Assembly: GCA_011799875.1 (NCBI GenBank)
Contig: CM022299.1
Coordinates: 215,883,018 to 215,947,017 of the forward strand
Direction of reading: 5' to 3'
Length of the DNA stretch: 64,000 bases
DNA from: Thinopyrum elongatum
Lineage: Eukaryota > Streptophyta > Magnoliopsida > Poales > Poaceae
The notes under the pieces were generated by a model. That model saw only the letters and a program-made list of their open reading frames with translations, had not been told where the DNA came from and made no database searches. Below, piece after piece: positions 1-10,715 of this stretch; the stretch's first letter is position 1, and each line of letters opens with the position of its first letter. A program made the position numbers and the translations under genes.

Positions 1-956
1 ATTTATTCTGCAGCTCCTGTTTCGAGTTACAAATATGAGCAATCAAACCAGTATCAAATACCCACGCGCTGCTACGAGCATTAGTAAGGTACACATCAAT
101 AACATGTATATCAAATATAACTTTGTTCACATTTCCATCCTTCTTATCCGCCAAGTATTTGGGGCAGTTCCACTTCCAGTGACCATTCTCTTTGCAGTAG
201 AAGCACTCAGTTTCAGGCTTGGGTCCAACTTTGGGCTTCTTCCCGGGAGTGGCAACTTACTTGACATTCTTCTTGAAGTTCCCTTTCTTTCCCTTGCCCC
301 TTTTCTTGCAACCAGTGGTCTTGTTAACCATCAACACTTGATGCTCCTTCTTGATTTCTACCTCCGCGGCCTTAAGCATTGCGAAGAGCTCAGGAATCAT
401 TTTATTCATCCCTTGCATATTATAGTTCATCACGAAGCCTTTGTAGCTTGGTGGTAGTGATTGAAGAACTCTGTCAATAACACTATCAACTGGAAGATCA
501 ACTCCCAGCTGAGTCAAGTGGTTATGATACCCAGACATTTTGAGTATGTGTTCACTGACAGAACTATTCTCCTCCATCTTGCAGCTATAGAACTTGTTGG
601 AGACTTCATATCTCTCAACCCGGGCATTTGCTTGAAATATTAACTTCAACTCTTGGAACATCTCATATGCTCCATGATGTTCAAAATGTCTTTGAAGTCC
701 TGGTTCTAAGACTTAAAGCATGGCACGCTGAACTATCGAGTAGTCATCAGATCGAGCTTGCCAGACGTTCATAACATCTGCTTCAGCTCCTACAGTAGGT
801 CTGTCACCTAGCAGTGCATCAAGGACATAATTCTTCTGTGCAGCAATGAGGATAATCCTCAAGTTATGGACCCAGTCCGTGTAGTTGCTACCATCATCTT
901 TCAACTTAGCTTTCTCTAGGAATGCATTAAAATTCAGGGGAACGGTTGCTCGGGCT
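1..956 (-). pseudogene. copia gag (UBN2-type capsid, CCHC knuckle) and start of aspartic protease
   Basis: Read on the minus strand, the product begins with an N-terminal gag segment containing NYTDWVHNLR (about 840-900). A UBN2-like capsid follows, with the typical SLPPSYKGFVMNYNMQGM stretch (about 410-460). Next comes a basic KKRGKGKKGNFKK linker and a CCHC zinc knuckle, CFYCKENGHWKWNC (about 165-207). The last part is the protease start with the active-site DTG followed by LIAHIC (about 45-65). The frame is continuous but holds two stop codons, at 713-715 and 257-259. Where family members start with ATG, this copy reads ATA, near 950. The order gag-knuckle-protease and the UBN2 motifs fit plant Ty1/copia. 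The copy is dead; integrase, RT and RNase H lie off the left edge if present. Confidence 0.85.
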
Positions 957-1040
957 ATTGATCTATAACATAGATATGCAAAACTATAAGACTAAGTTCA
1001 TGATAAATTAAGTTCAATTAATCAAATTACTAATGAACTC
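1..1040 (-). mobile_element. Ty1/copia retrotransposon, 5' internal part, cut by element A and by the window edge
   Basis: A minus-strand copia internal region runs off the left edge. It keeps gag and the first part of the protease, and roughly the last 85 bases before 1040 look like 5' leader. No LTR or primer site of this element lies in the window, because the LTR of element A begins at 1041 and interrupts the leader. The last five bases before that LTR (1036-1040, aactc) are the candidate left target duplication of A. The partner copy cannot be checked because A has lost its other end. Confidence 0.85.
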
Positions 1041-1957
1041 TGTCGTGGTTCGACATGATCACCTATGGGGCCATCGGCCCCTTTGTGGTTCAGCAAGGGG
1101 GAAGGGCATGTTACACAAAGAGTGGACATTGTAGAACAGGATGGCAATGGTGACGCGGGTGGTTTTTACCTAGGTTCGAGCCACCGCGAGGCATAAAACC
1201 CTACTCCTGCTTTGGTGGATTGAGTGGAAGACCGTGGCGAATGCGCAGTGCTCAAGCCCGGCAAGGTCGCCTCGGGGGGAGCAGCTACATGTGTATGAGT
1301 GTACAAGTGTCCAAATCCTTTCTAAGGTTGCCTCGGCCCTCCTTTTATAGGTAAAGGGGTTACCACAATGGCAAAATAGTCATTATCCAGTGATTAGATA
1401 GCAACAGTGCTATCATACCTAACTCTACAGACAGGACGAGGTGCATTAAATGCACCGCTTAGTGTCACGTCGAGGATGCAGCCCGGCAAGCCTTGCTGTG
1501 CCGTTCAACCACCTTCTCGCCTGACTGCATGACACGCCCATGGACGGGTGTCATTTAGGGGTGATCTTCCTCAGGAATGGCTGCCACATGCTGAATGACT
1601 GCCACTTATTCATTTGAGGGCTCGACACCGCACCGATAAGTGACTTGCGTCACTGTGAGGTGGAGCGGTGGAGCCTTGGCGGGATAACAGGCCACCAGCA
1701 CCCCGGCAACCCTTGTCAGGGAGGTCTTGGGACTTGCTCTTGGGGGGATCTTGTCCTGACCAGGCTCTCCTGCCCGGCAAGGGAGGTTTTTCCCTTGGTG
1801 ATATCTTGCTGTCTTGGCTTGTCTTGGTCTTCTTGATCCGCCCTTTGATTCCTCAAAGAGCTATCTCTCCTGCTTGGTCTTGTCTTGGATGCTGGAACCT
1901 TGCCTTTGAGCCTGTGTACAGTCAGGGCAACATTCACCAGGGTTTGTTGCATCGACA
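1041..1957 (-). repeat. 3' LTR of element A (917 bp)
   Basis: On the plus strand the LTR runs from TGTCGTGGTTCG to GTTGCATCGACA, so it has TG...CA ends and a TGTCG/CGACA terminal inverted repeat. Inside is a TATA-like site on the minus strand (1341-1349). The CACCTATGGGG block near the left end also occurs in the LTRs of element E, so the two families are related. Bases 1958 onward (ggagcccccgggcctgg) equal the sequence that follows the E LTR at 42853, which supports the boundary at 1957. Open frames inside the LTR (about 1645-1997) are not genes. Confidence 0.85.
1341..1349 (-). promoter_or_regulatory. TATA-like box in LTR of element A
   Basis: The minus strand reads TATAAAAGG, preceded by a CCTTTACC context and followed by GAGGGCCGAGGC. 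The two LTRs of element E carry the same TATAAAAGGAGG core in the same context, which supports a conserved LTR promoter. Confidence 0.55.
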
Positions 1958-2493
1958 GGAGCCCCCGGGCCTGGCCCGAACGCGCTGCTCGGGGTAGGCC
2001 CTATCTAGTACACAGGCGAAGAGTTTGTGATAGCTCATCCCTTGATATTTTCTCTGCCTCTTCATCAATCAGTGCTTGAGTCAGTTTCTGGTTTTTCCGT
2101 GCGTCGTGCAAGCCGTTATGGGGGAGTGTTAAGCCACGATCTGTGGCTACCCAAGTCCCATGTTCATGGGGTGGAAACTGCCATTCCACTAGCCTCTCCG
2201 CTTCTGAGTTTTCGCCACGTATGTTGCATGCGTTGTGTAGGGTTGGTGGCGGATGCGGGGACCGCGGAAATGTGCGCCATGGCAGAAGGCCAGGCGCCTT
2301 GGATTGGCGCACAGGGTCAGGCCTGATTCCATGAGCCGTTGGTGGTCCGGAGGAGTTAGATTGGTAGAGTGGGGCGGTTGGCCCCTTGGTGAGGGGCCAG
2401 CCCCCGGCCCTGTTCTCCTATAAAGAGGGAACGTGGGCAAGGTGTTGGCTCACACCTATCTCCTCCTCCTCTCTTCTGGCATCGCTTTTCCAT
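1958..2493 (-). other. Non-coding spacer of element A between 3' LTR and antisense gene
   Basis: No coding frame is supported here. The sequence is GC-rich, begins with the LTR-adjacent ggagcccccgggcctgg block (on the minus strand a possible polypurine tract, CCGGGGGCTCC), and ends in the upstream region of the antisense B3-like gene. Confidence 0.6.
2419..2425 (+). promoter_or_regulatory. TATA-like box upstream of antisense B3-like gene, element A
   Basis: TATAAAG lies 75 bases upstream of the ATG at 2494, within a CTCCTATAAAGAGGGAA context. In element E a TATAATAAAGGGAAGAGGG stretch lies 74 bases upstream of the matching ATG. The same spacing in two diverged elements suggests a real promoter for a transcript opposite to the retroelement. 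Confidence 0.5.
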
Positions 2494-2987
2494 CATGGTG
2501 AGGGGGAGAGGTCGTGGTGGCACTCCAGTGGCGGCGACGAGGGCTTCAGCTTGATAGCGCCTCCCTCCTCCTGTTGGGGACGCGGGGGCTGAGTCCGTTG
2601 TGAGGGGAGGCGGGAGAGGACGAGGTCGTGGTCGCCGCGGTGCTCGGGGTCGAGGAGGACGAGGTGGTGCTTTGATCGCACCTCCTCCTACTGCTCAAGA
2701 CCCTAATGAAGGCCACGTCGGGAACTAGCCGCTGGAGTTCATCGTCAAGCTGCGAGGACCCCCGCGCAACCATCTTCGGCTTCCTACTCCATTTGCAAGG
2801 GTGATGGAGATCGAGCAGCCGCCGAGGTTGAGCCTGCACATGAGGGGTTGTTGCAACGGTAGCATGCGGGCGTACATGGAGTTCCCCGCTCCTCATGTCA
2901 TGCTTCTCCGGTGACAGCGACTAGGAGGACAGTGACGGTGATGACGACGGAGCCGGTGGGGAGGACGACGGCTCCGACTCCAACTGA
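2494..2987 (+). pseudogene. Antisense B3-domain-like gene of element A, broken
   Basis: Reading from the ATG at 2494 in one frame gives MVRGRGRGG, an ATRASA segment and two adjacent stops. A long RG-rich stretch (RGRGRGRRGARGRGGRGG) follows, then the B3-type first half with RLPTPFARVMEI, LSLHMRGCCNGSM and FPAPHVMLLR. The homologue in element E then has about 160 bases covering the second half of the B3 fold; here they are missing at about 2912. The sequence resumes with the acidic tail (GDDDGAGGEDDGSDSN) in another frame, ending with TGA at 2985. A further stop lies in the GHVGN-PLEF segment. The gene is therefore dead in this copy. The fold assignment rests on the better-preserved copy at 43483-44134. 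Confidence 0.7.
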
Positions 2988-4126
2988 ACACCAGCCGCAC
3001 CGTCACCGTCAGCCGGCGACACCGCCATCTGCACCTGCATCTCTTCCCCGGCAAGGTTATTTGCCAGGGTATTGGGTGTGGGTGGCACCCTGGCCTCCTC
3101 CAGCAGTCTTCCAGCTGGACCCCGGTAGGCTTCCTCATGGCTCTGGCTTCGTTCGCCCTGCCACGTCCTGCTGGCCCTGGTGGCAGTGATCAGGGCGTCG
3201 CCTAGTCGCTCCCCCCATCCATCACCTTCGCCCGCGCCCTCTCGATCTTGTCAGACTCCGCCTCGCGGGTTCTGACGAGGCCAGGCTGGGCTTCCGTCCA
3301 GGCACTCCTTTTGCCCTCTTTGCCTCCCGCGGTAGTTCCTAGGAGGAGAGGGACAAGAAAGGGATTACGGGGAACTTATCTTTTTTCAGTCTAAGACATG
3401 TAGGCATTTGCCAAATTTTAGTCTTGAAATATGTAATCTTCATTATCCATGTTTGTGTTCTGTAAGATCTGTACTTGTTTATCCGCACATTAATGAAAAC
3501 GACAAGCTTTGCCGGGTAATTGTGCATGTATCATGTCCATGCAGAGGTGAGATGCCTCTATACATTTAAGTAAACAAGTTATCTCCGGCAAGCTATCCTG
3601 CCGGTTCCTTCCGTTTGTTGCCGCAGGGCTCAGCCTGCCGGCTCAAAACTATGGAAAGGGACCAGCCCCTTGTTGAACCTCCTTCGTCAAAGGCCACTAC
3701 AACCACCTTGACCGAAGCAACATTCGGGATAAAGGATGGGAGCACCTATGCTTTGAAGGTGACAAGGTTTTCATATGCACAAGTTTTCACCTTACAGAAC
3801 ATTTATGGACAAGAAGGAACTTATCTGTTTGGCTTGTTGGGACCGATACGTAGGCTTGTCTCCGTTTCTTCTCTTCGGGACCGAGTCCACAGCAAGAGCC
3901 CTGCAGTTAAATGCAGAAGAGAACAATGCTACATATGCCCTTATCTACATGATCATGCCATGCTCATGTTATGCTATGCATACATGCAAGTTTTCGGGGC
4001 CCCCAGCGCTTTGTTTATTTATCTGCTGCTCAAGGTCTGCGCCTGGCTTTGTACAAAGGGTTACATGCAGCATCATCAAAGCTTGGACAAAAGGGTGGCT
4101 GTCGGGCAGGGCCCGACAGCCGCGAC
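2988..4126 (-). other. Untranslated spacer of element A between antisense gene and pol
   Basis: I see no supported gene. The stretch corresponds to 44135-45067 in element E, with shared words such as TTGTAATCTT near 3430, GCATGTAT...CATGCAGAGG near 3525-3546 and repeated TGCCGG motifs near 3590-3630. It is likely the transcribed 3' region of both the sense pol and the antisense gene. Confidence 0.6.
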
Positions 4127-5796
4127 TTACGGGTAGAACTTACGGAGATGCTCAATATTCCATGAGTTTTGCAATTGAATGCCATCTCCGGTGTCTAGAC
4201 GGACTGCGCCAGGTCTGGTGACTCGTACCACCCGATAAGGGCCTTCCCACTTCGGCGTCAACTTTTTTGTACCCTTGGCGGACTGAACGCGCCTAAGGAC
4301 AAGGTCGCCTTCCTCAAGGCTCCGGGGATGAACCCTGCGGCTGTGATAGCGACGCGGGGCTTGCTGATAGCGTGCAGCACACTTAATAGCTCGGAGACGG
4401 TTCTCCTCGAGGAGCACAGCATCGTCATGCCGGTGCTGCTCTTGCTCTACTTCATCGTAGGCAAGTACTCGAGGTGACCCATATATGAGTTCTGTGGGGA
4501 TCACTGCTTCTGCCCCATAGACTAGGGAGAAGGGAGTCTGGCCGGTAGCTCGATTTGGTGTCGTACGGAGGGACCAAAGAACCACCGGCAGCTCATCAAT
4601 CTAGCGCCTACTACATTTCTGCAGCCTATAAATGTTCTTGTCTTGGGTCCTCGCAACACTTCAGCGTTCTCCCTCTCAGCTTGTCCATTGCTTCTAGGAT
4701 GAGCAACAGAGGCAAATGAAACATTGCTTCCGAGGGCTTGAACATATTGTATGAAGGCGCGGCTCATGAACTGGGTGCCGTTGTCAGTGATGACCCTGGT
4801 GGGTACTCCAAAGTGGCACATGAGTCCTTTCAGGAACTTGATAGCTGACTATGCAGTCACCTTCCTCACGGGCTCCACTTCTGGCCACTTTGTGAACTTG
4901 TCGATGGCGACGTAAAAGAACTCAAAGCCCCCGGTAGCACGGGGGAAGGGGCCCAAGATGTCGAGCCCCCAGACCGAAAAGGGCCATGACAAAGGAATCG
5001 TCTGGAGAGCTTGAGCAGGTTGATGGATATTCTTGGAGTGGAACTGGCAAGCTTCACATCTAGTGACCAGCTCGATTGCATCTTGGAGGGCCGTGGGCCA
5101 GTAGAAACCTTGCCGGAAAGCTTTTCCAACCAAGGCCCTTGATCCAATATGCGAGCCGCACATGCCTCTGTGTATCTCTGCCAAAAGTTCCTTCCCCTCT
5201 TCCCGGCAAATGCACTTCAATTTCACACCATTGGGCCTCCTTCTGTATAGTGATTCATCGACAAACTGATACATACTGGCCCTTCGGGCTACTCTTTCAG
5301 CTTCTTCTTGCTCTTCGGGAATTTCTCCTGTTTGGAGGTAACGGACTATGTGTCGCGCCCAAGTTGGAGCCTGAGGCTCGACAACAAGGATCAGCGGTAC
5401 CTCCTCATTCATGGGAGTGCATGCCTCTACCGTGAGGATTGGTAGTTCGGCGGGAGGGTGCTGCTCGCCAAGCGAAGTGGAGTTGTTCCTGCCAACCTCT
5501 CTACCGGGGGCTTCTGGAAGCTCTGCCGGGAGAGGCTTGCCGGAGTCCAGTTTCCTCCTCTTTCTGGCCATTGTTGCCGGGGATACGGAGGGCTGAGTCA
5601 GGTGGAGAACAAAAGTCCCTGGTTCCACAGGAAGCTTTTGCGCAACGCACTTTGACAGATGATCAGCAATGTTATTTTCCGCACGGGGTACGTGCTCTGT
5701 TTGCAATCCATCAAAGCGCTCCTCTAGCTTTCTCACTTCCTCCATGTATGCCTCCATCAATGGACTCTGATAATCCTTGTTAACTTGCCTCACCAC
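4127..5796 (-). pseudogene. Integrase region of element A pol
   Basis: Reading down from 5796, the product begins with the tail of RNase H (VRQVNKDYQSP...HVPRAENNIADHLSK). An HHCC zinc-binding domain follows (HRGMCGSHIGSRAL...CEACQFHSK, about 5020-5170). Next is the catalytic core, starting WGLDILGPFPRATGGFEFFYVAIDKF and continuing with VITDNGTQF and HPRSNGQAE. The C-terminal part with PNRATGQTPFSLVYGAEAVIPTE and WNIEHLRKFYP ends at 4127. In the family the core catalyses strand transfer of the cDNA. Stops break the frame near 4849, and a frameshift lies between about 4580 and 4700, so no full integrase can be made. Confidence 0.85.
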
Positions 5797-5811
5797 AAGC
5801 TACGAGTCTCC

Positions 5812-7383
5812 TCATATGATCATCTTCTTAATCCCCAACTCTGTCGTGATTCTGAGCCCGGCAAGGAGTCCTTCATACTCTGCAGTGTTGTTGGTTGCCT
5901 TTTCCCAGGGGAAATGCATCTGGACCACATACTTGAGGTGCTCTCCGGTGGGCGCGACGAGGAGCACGCCAGCTCCTGCACCTTGTAGTGAGAAGGCACC
6001 ATCAAAGTACATGATCCAGTCTTGGGGCGCTTCCTTGCTGGGGATAACCATTTCTAGTGCCTCTTCGTCTGGGGTAGGTGTCCACTCCGCAATAAACTCC
6101 GCCAGTGCTATGCTCTGAATGGTTGATGTGCTCTCAAACTTCAAACCAAAGCTCGACAACTCCAAAGCCCATTCCACTATTCTGCCGGTGGCTTCATGGT
6201 TCCTCAGTATGCGTTGCAAAGGGAATCGGGTGACGAATGTGATCTCGTGGGCTTGGAAGTAGTGGCTCAGTTTCCTTGAGGCCATGATGAGGCCAAAGAT
6301 ATACTTTTGCACGCCAGAGTACCTTGACCTAGCCCCCTGCAGTAGAGAGCTGACAAAGTACACTGACCGATGCACCACCTTCTTCCTTGCCGTGATCCTG
6401 GAATTGTCTCCATAGTTTCGCTCCCCTTTGTCCTAATCTGCATCTGACCTTGCCAGGATGAGTTCACTTTCCCTTCCAGAGAGGACGGTAGCCGCGGCTG
6501 CTCCCTCATCTACCTCCCGCTGCACCACCAGTGCCGCACTAACCACTTGATTGGTTGCTGCTAGGTATAGCAGCAATGGTTCTTGTGGTTTAGGAGCGAC
6601 TAAGGTGGGAACAAAGGAAAGATAGGTCTTCAAATCTTGCAGCGCAGTTTCTCCCTCCGGGGTCCACTCCACAGGCCCTACCTTCTTTAAGATTTCGAAG
6701 AACGGCAAGGCACACTCGGCAGACTTGGAAATGAACCTGCTTAGTGCGGCAACACATCCAGTAAAATGCCTCACATCTTTAAATGTCTTGGGTGCTTGAA
6801 TCTGCTCGATCGCCTTGATCTTGTCGGGGTTGGCCTCTATCCCCCGGTGGGACATGAAGAAGCCGAGTAGCTTGCCGGAAGGAACGCCAATCACACACTT
6901 CTCTGGGTTTAGCTTCAAGTTGATCTTGCGCAGATTTTCAATGGTTTCTTCCAAGTCATGAATGAGAGTTGACTTGTCCTTGGTTTTGACCACTATGTCA
7001 TCCGTGTAAGCTTCAATATTCCTGTGCAGCTGGGACTCAAAACCAATTTGTACTGCTCTTGCAAAAGTGGCTCCATCGGTCTTTAATCCGAAGGGCATTC
7101 ATACGAAGCAATACGTGCCACAGGGGGTTATGAACAATGTCTTCTCGTCGTCTTCTTTGGACATGAATATCTGGTGGTACCGGGAGTAGGCATCCAAGAA
7201 GGAAAGCAGATCACACCCGGAGGTGGAATCCACAATCTGGTCGATGCGCAGCAAGGGGAACGGGTCCTTCAGGCATGCTTTATTCAGATCTATGAAATCT
7301 ATGCAAAGCCTCCATTTCCCATTCGCCTTGTGCACCACCACTAGATTTGCCAACCATGTTGGGTGCAATACTCCTCTGACCAA
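5812..7383 (-). pseudogene. Reverse transcriptase and RNase H region of element A pol
   Basis: The RT part begins at 7383 with RGVLHPTWLANLVVVHKANGK, LCIDFIDLNKA and FLDAYSRYHQIFM. It goes on to MPFGLKTDGATFARAVQ and a catalytic box reading YTDDIVVKTKD (about 7000); both aspartates are kept and the second position is T rather than the usual M or V. The connection domain has PSGKLLGFF and GIEANPDKIKAI. RNase H follows (VYFVSSLLQGARSRYSGVQK; MYFDGAFSLQGAGAGVLLVAP; NNTAEYEGLL). RT, RNase H and integrase share one frame. The main stops are at 7099 (TGA where the E copy reads CGT, arginine), 6433 and 5812. Confidence 0.85.
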
Positions 7384-7553
7384 ACCCGCTGCCGCTCCAA
7401 GGCTTGCTTTTGGACCTTCTGCTTGAAGTGTCGGGCATGAGGGCAGACAACAAGGTGGTGCTCGATTACCTCCCTGGGAACACCGGGGATGTCAGATGGT
7501 TGCCAAGCAAACACATCGACATTCGCCTGCAGGAAGGCAACGAGCGCGCTTTC

Positions 7554-9160
7554 CTATTTGTCGTCAAGGGTGGAGCTGATAGTGAATGTACCATCAGCGC
7601 CAACCAGCCCTGCTGGGACCTTCTTCACAGCGGGTGCAACAACCTTGGACCTCTTGCTATTAGAACTCTCCGGCAAATCATTGACGGGTGCAGTGTACTC
7701 CGGAGAGGCGCGCTTCCCGGATTCCTTGTCGGCATCCTTGCTAGCTTTTCTCTCTTGTTTGTTTTCCTTGGCGGGGACTGCAGCCTTCGCGTCCTCGGCA
7801 GCGACCGCATCCCAGTACATCTTGTCCACGCATATAATTGCGTCCTTCTTGTCTGATGGGGTGGAAATAATGCCCATTGGTCCTGGCATCTTCAAGGTAT
7901 TGTAGGCATAGTGGGATGCCGCCATGAACTTTGCCAGGGCAGGTCGTCCAAGTATCCCATTATACAGCAATGGAAGCTCAACCACATCAAACAAAATTTT
8001 TTCAGTCCGGAAGTTCAACTCCCCTCCAAACGTCATCGGCAGCGTGATCTTCCTGTTTGGATGACTCCTGCCGGGGATGATTCCTTGAAACATGCCAGTA
8101 ACTTTGTGCTCTTCATCTGTTATCTGTAGCTTGCTGAGCACCTTGGGGGAAATCAGATTCAACCCGGCCCCGCCGTCAACCAACATCTTTGTGACCTTGA
8201 GGTTGTGGATTGTTGGTGAAACCAACAGCGGCAAGCACACTACCGCAGTGGTGCGGTCAGGGTGATCCTCTTTGTCAAAGATGATGGGTGTGCGAGACCA
8301 TTTGAGCGGTATCCACGAATCTGCCATTGGCTCCACATCATTGACCGCACGCGCCCATTGTTTTAGCTGGCGGTGACAGGAGTGCAAAGATGCACTCCCG
8401 TCAATGCACAGGGCATCAGTGGCTTTCTGGAACTCTTGCTCGCTGGTTTCCTCTTCATCCCCCTCATCGATTTCGTCACCACATTCCTTCTTCTCATGAC
8501 CTTTAGCGGGTTTCTCTTGATGTTGGGGAACCTTGCCGGGGCGGCCCCCTCGGCCGCCTTGGCCCTTCCCGCCAATGCCATCTTTGTCTCTCTCCTTGTC
8601 GTGCTTCTCGTACTCAGCTTTTTGCTTCTTGACAAGTTGCTCAACTTGATGACACTCTTGGAGATCATGGCCCTTGGTCCGATGGATCTTGCAGTACGGC
8701 TCGTCTGCCTTCCCAGCCTTCTCGGCAGCCGCAGCTTCCTGGCAATCAGTGCACGCGGCAACTTCCTTGCCGGGAGCCTCAGTCTTAGCCTTCTTGCTGG
8801 TACTAGGAGTGTTTCATCCTTCAACATCCAGCACTGCTTTATCCTTGCGCTTTTTGTTGTGTTTCTTGTTGTTCTTCTTCTGGCTGGCAACATTGTCGTC
8901 ATCTTCTGAGTCGACGTCGATGTCATCCTATTCTCCGGGGATACGCCTCCCCTCTTCCGTACGGGCACACTTATCCGCCAAGGTGTAACACAGTCTTGGG
9001 CAACCGGATGTTCATTTTAGAACGTTTCCTGCGGTTGCGCACATTGGACTGGAACGCGGAAACCATAGCTACTGGGTGGATATCTGGAATGTTCCTGTGC
9101 ACCCGGTTGAACCTCTGCATGTACTTCCGTAAACTCGCCCCTTCCTTTTGTGGAAGGAGC
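7554..9160 (-). pseudogene. Gag C-terminus, zinc knuckle and protease of element A
   Basis: From 9160 the capsid tail is visible (RVHRNIPDIHP-like, about 9050-9130), then an acidic and lysine-rich linker. A CHHC-type knuckle follows, YCKIHRTKGHDLQECHQ (about 8640-8700), and then a KGQGGRGGRPGK stretch. The protease sits at about 7900-8390 with the active-site sequence MLVDGGAGLNLISPKVL and the flap/C-terminal motif GILGRPALAKFMA. The protein ends at 7554 with a Lys/Ser-rich tail. The frame differs from that of RT. Stops near 8935 and 8817 and the CACTA insertion make it non-functional. Confidence 0.8.
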
Positions 9161-9391
9161 CACTACTAGGGAAAAGCCTAGTAGTAGCGCTGGTTTTTGG
9201 CCTAGCAGTAGCATGGGGGAACGCACTACTGCTATGGCGCTACAGCTAAAGGTTAGCAGTAGCGTTGGTTTACCCGCGCTACTGCTATAGCTACTTAGTA
9301 GTAGCGCTTTCTGCAGAAAGCGCTACTGGTAATTACTAGTAGCGTGCCTCTCTGCCCGCACTACTACTATTATTCCGTATTCTACTTCTTT
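9161..9391. repeat. CACTA-1 terminal inverted repeat and subterminal repeat block
   Basis: After the CACTACTAGGG terminus come at least eight copies of the short motif (T/C)AGTAGCG in both orientations, for example tagtagcgct, cagtagcatg, cactactgct, cgctactggt. In CACTA elements such subterminal arrays bind the transposon-encoded DNA-binding protein. Confidence 0.75.
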
Positions 9392-10298
9392 TTTATTTTA
9401 GGGACATTTACATTTATGCCCCTAACTTGAACCCACTACTCAGTTTTGCCCCTATTTTTCGGGTATGCTCAGTTTTGCCCCTCTGCCGTCAAGTCACCTT
9501 ATAGAAATGCCCTTCCGTGCCTTTACCGTCCGGTCAAAGGGCTTTGACCGTCTGGTGAACAGTATCAAAAAAATCTGAAATTTTGTGGGATCGAAGATAC
9601 TCAGGTGCGCAAGGTGCGTGCAAATTTTCGTGCTGTTTGGACATTCCAGGAGCTCGTGGCAAAGGAAAAATAGTAAATCTATACGCCTGTGAACAATAAA
9701 TTCAAAAAAAATAGCAAGAAAATTCAAAAAAATATGAAAAAATTTGGCATCAAAGAGGCTTGGGTGTGCAAGGTGCTTGCAAGTTTTTGTGATCAAATGA
9801 CATGCGAGGAGCTCTAGCAAAAAAAAACAAAATAGTGCATTTTTTCAAAGTTTTTTTCTGAGCCAAATTTTGTTTTTTTCTCCTTGAGCTCCTACAAAGT
9901 TTAAACACAACAAAAATTTGCACACACCTTGCGCACCCGAGCATCTTGGCTGCCAAAAAAATTCATATTTTTTTGAATTTTCTTGCTATTTTTTTCGAAT
10001 TTACTGTTCATAGGCATACAGATTTACTATTTTCCTTTGCCACGAGCTCCTGGAATGTCCAAATAGCACGAAAATTTGCACACACCTGAGTATCTTCGAT
10101 CCCACAAAATTTCAGATTTTTTTGATACTGTTCACCAGATGGTCAAAGCCCTTTGACCGAACGGTAAAGGCACGGAAGGGCATTTCTATAAGGTGACTTG
10201 ACAGCAGAGGGGCAAAACTGAGCATACCCGAAAACTAGGGGCAAAACTGAGTAGTGGGTTCGAGTTAGGGGCAGAACTGGAATTGCCCCTTTATTTTA
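9392..10298. mobile_element. Mutator-type foldback MITE (889 bp, 9401-10289) with 9-bp target duplication
   Basis: A perfect 9-bp direct repeat, TTTATTTTA, lies at 9392-9400 and 10290-10298. Between them the element starts GGGACATTTACATT and its last bases, reverse-complemented, read GGGGCAATTCCAG. The two halves pair along almost the whole length around a centre near 9845. For instance CAGTTTTGCCCC, AAGTCACCTTATAGAAATGC, GGGATCGAAGATACTCAGG and CAAGAAAATTCAAAAAAATA on the left all have inverted partners on the right. A 9-bp duplication is diagnostic for Mutator-like transposition. It has no coding capacity; open frames within it are by-products of the hairpin. Confidence 0.85.
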
Positions 10299-10360
10299 TG
10301 TCGTATTCATACACTATTATACAAGTTTTCATACATTAGCAATTTAGAGATTGTTTTTAC

Positions 10361-10536
10361 ATCATAATGAGTTATTAAATCACTGGGTGAAAGAACCGTG
10401 GATTAGTTTCAAGTGGATGGATCCTAAGTGGTCAAGTCATGGATTATCGATAATCCATGACTTGACCACTTAGGATCCATCCACTTGAAACTAATCTGCG
10501 GTTCTTTCACCCAATGATATAATAACTCATCATCAT
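10361..10536. repeat. Near-perfect 176-bp palindrome (hairpin, possible MITE)
   Basis: The sequence is an inverted repeat centred between 10448 and 10449 in TATCGATA. The inner 130 bases (10384-10513) pair with only about one mismatch (GTGG against GCGG), and pairing continues outward to about 10361/10536 with a few mismatches. There is no Stowaway CTCCCTCC terminus and no clear target duplication, so the class is undetermined. It lies within CACTA-1, between the MULE MITE and the B3-like gene. Confidence 0.85.
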
Positions 10537-10715
10537 ATCATTAACAACTTATCATCATAATACATCATTGTCATATAACAACTCCTCATGATCATCATTT
10601 TTGTCCATGAGACATCATATAACAACTTGGTCACTAGTCATAATCACAACTCGTCCTCATCATCATCATCAACTCTAACACATTGTAGCACATAATAACA
10701 CATTGTACCTAGGAC
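10537..10715. other. AT-rich CACTA-1 sequence
   Basis: Short stretch of ATCATCATC / CATAATAAC low-complexity sequence downstream of the B3-like gene. No feature is supported. Confidence 0.5.

Larger units (their letters stand above)
1041..9160 (-). mobile_element. Gypsy element A (Tat-like), 3' LTR plus internal region, gag cut by CACTA-1
   Basis: On the minus strand this element has the order gag-protease-RT-RNase H-integrase, then a non-coding spacer with an antisense gene, then the 3' LTR at 1041-1957. This order is that of Ty3/gypsy. The antisense gene between pol and the 3' LTR, and the protein style shared with element E, point to the Tat side of the family. The gag is interrupted at 9160, where the CACTA terminus begins. 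The missing gag N-terminus, primer site and 5' LTR are not seen elsewhere in the window. A and E are related but not close copies: their LTRs share only short terminal similarity. Confidence 0.85.

Noticed and set aside
1645..2440. ORFs on both strands in and next to the LTR of A
   Set aside because: No recognisable domain; LTR and spacer sequence.
9494..9956. Minus-strand ORFs of 108 and 68 aa
   Set aside because: They lie in the arms of the MULE foldback MITE. They have no domain, and the sequence is constrained by being an inverted repeat.
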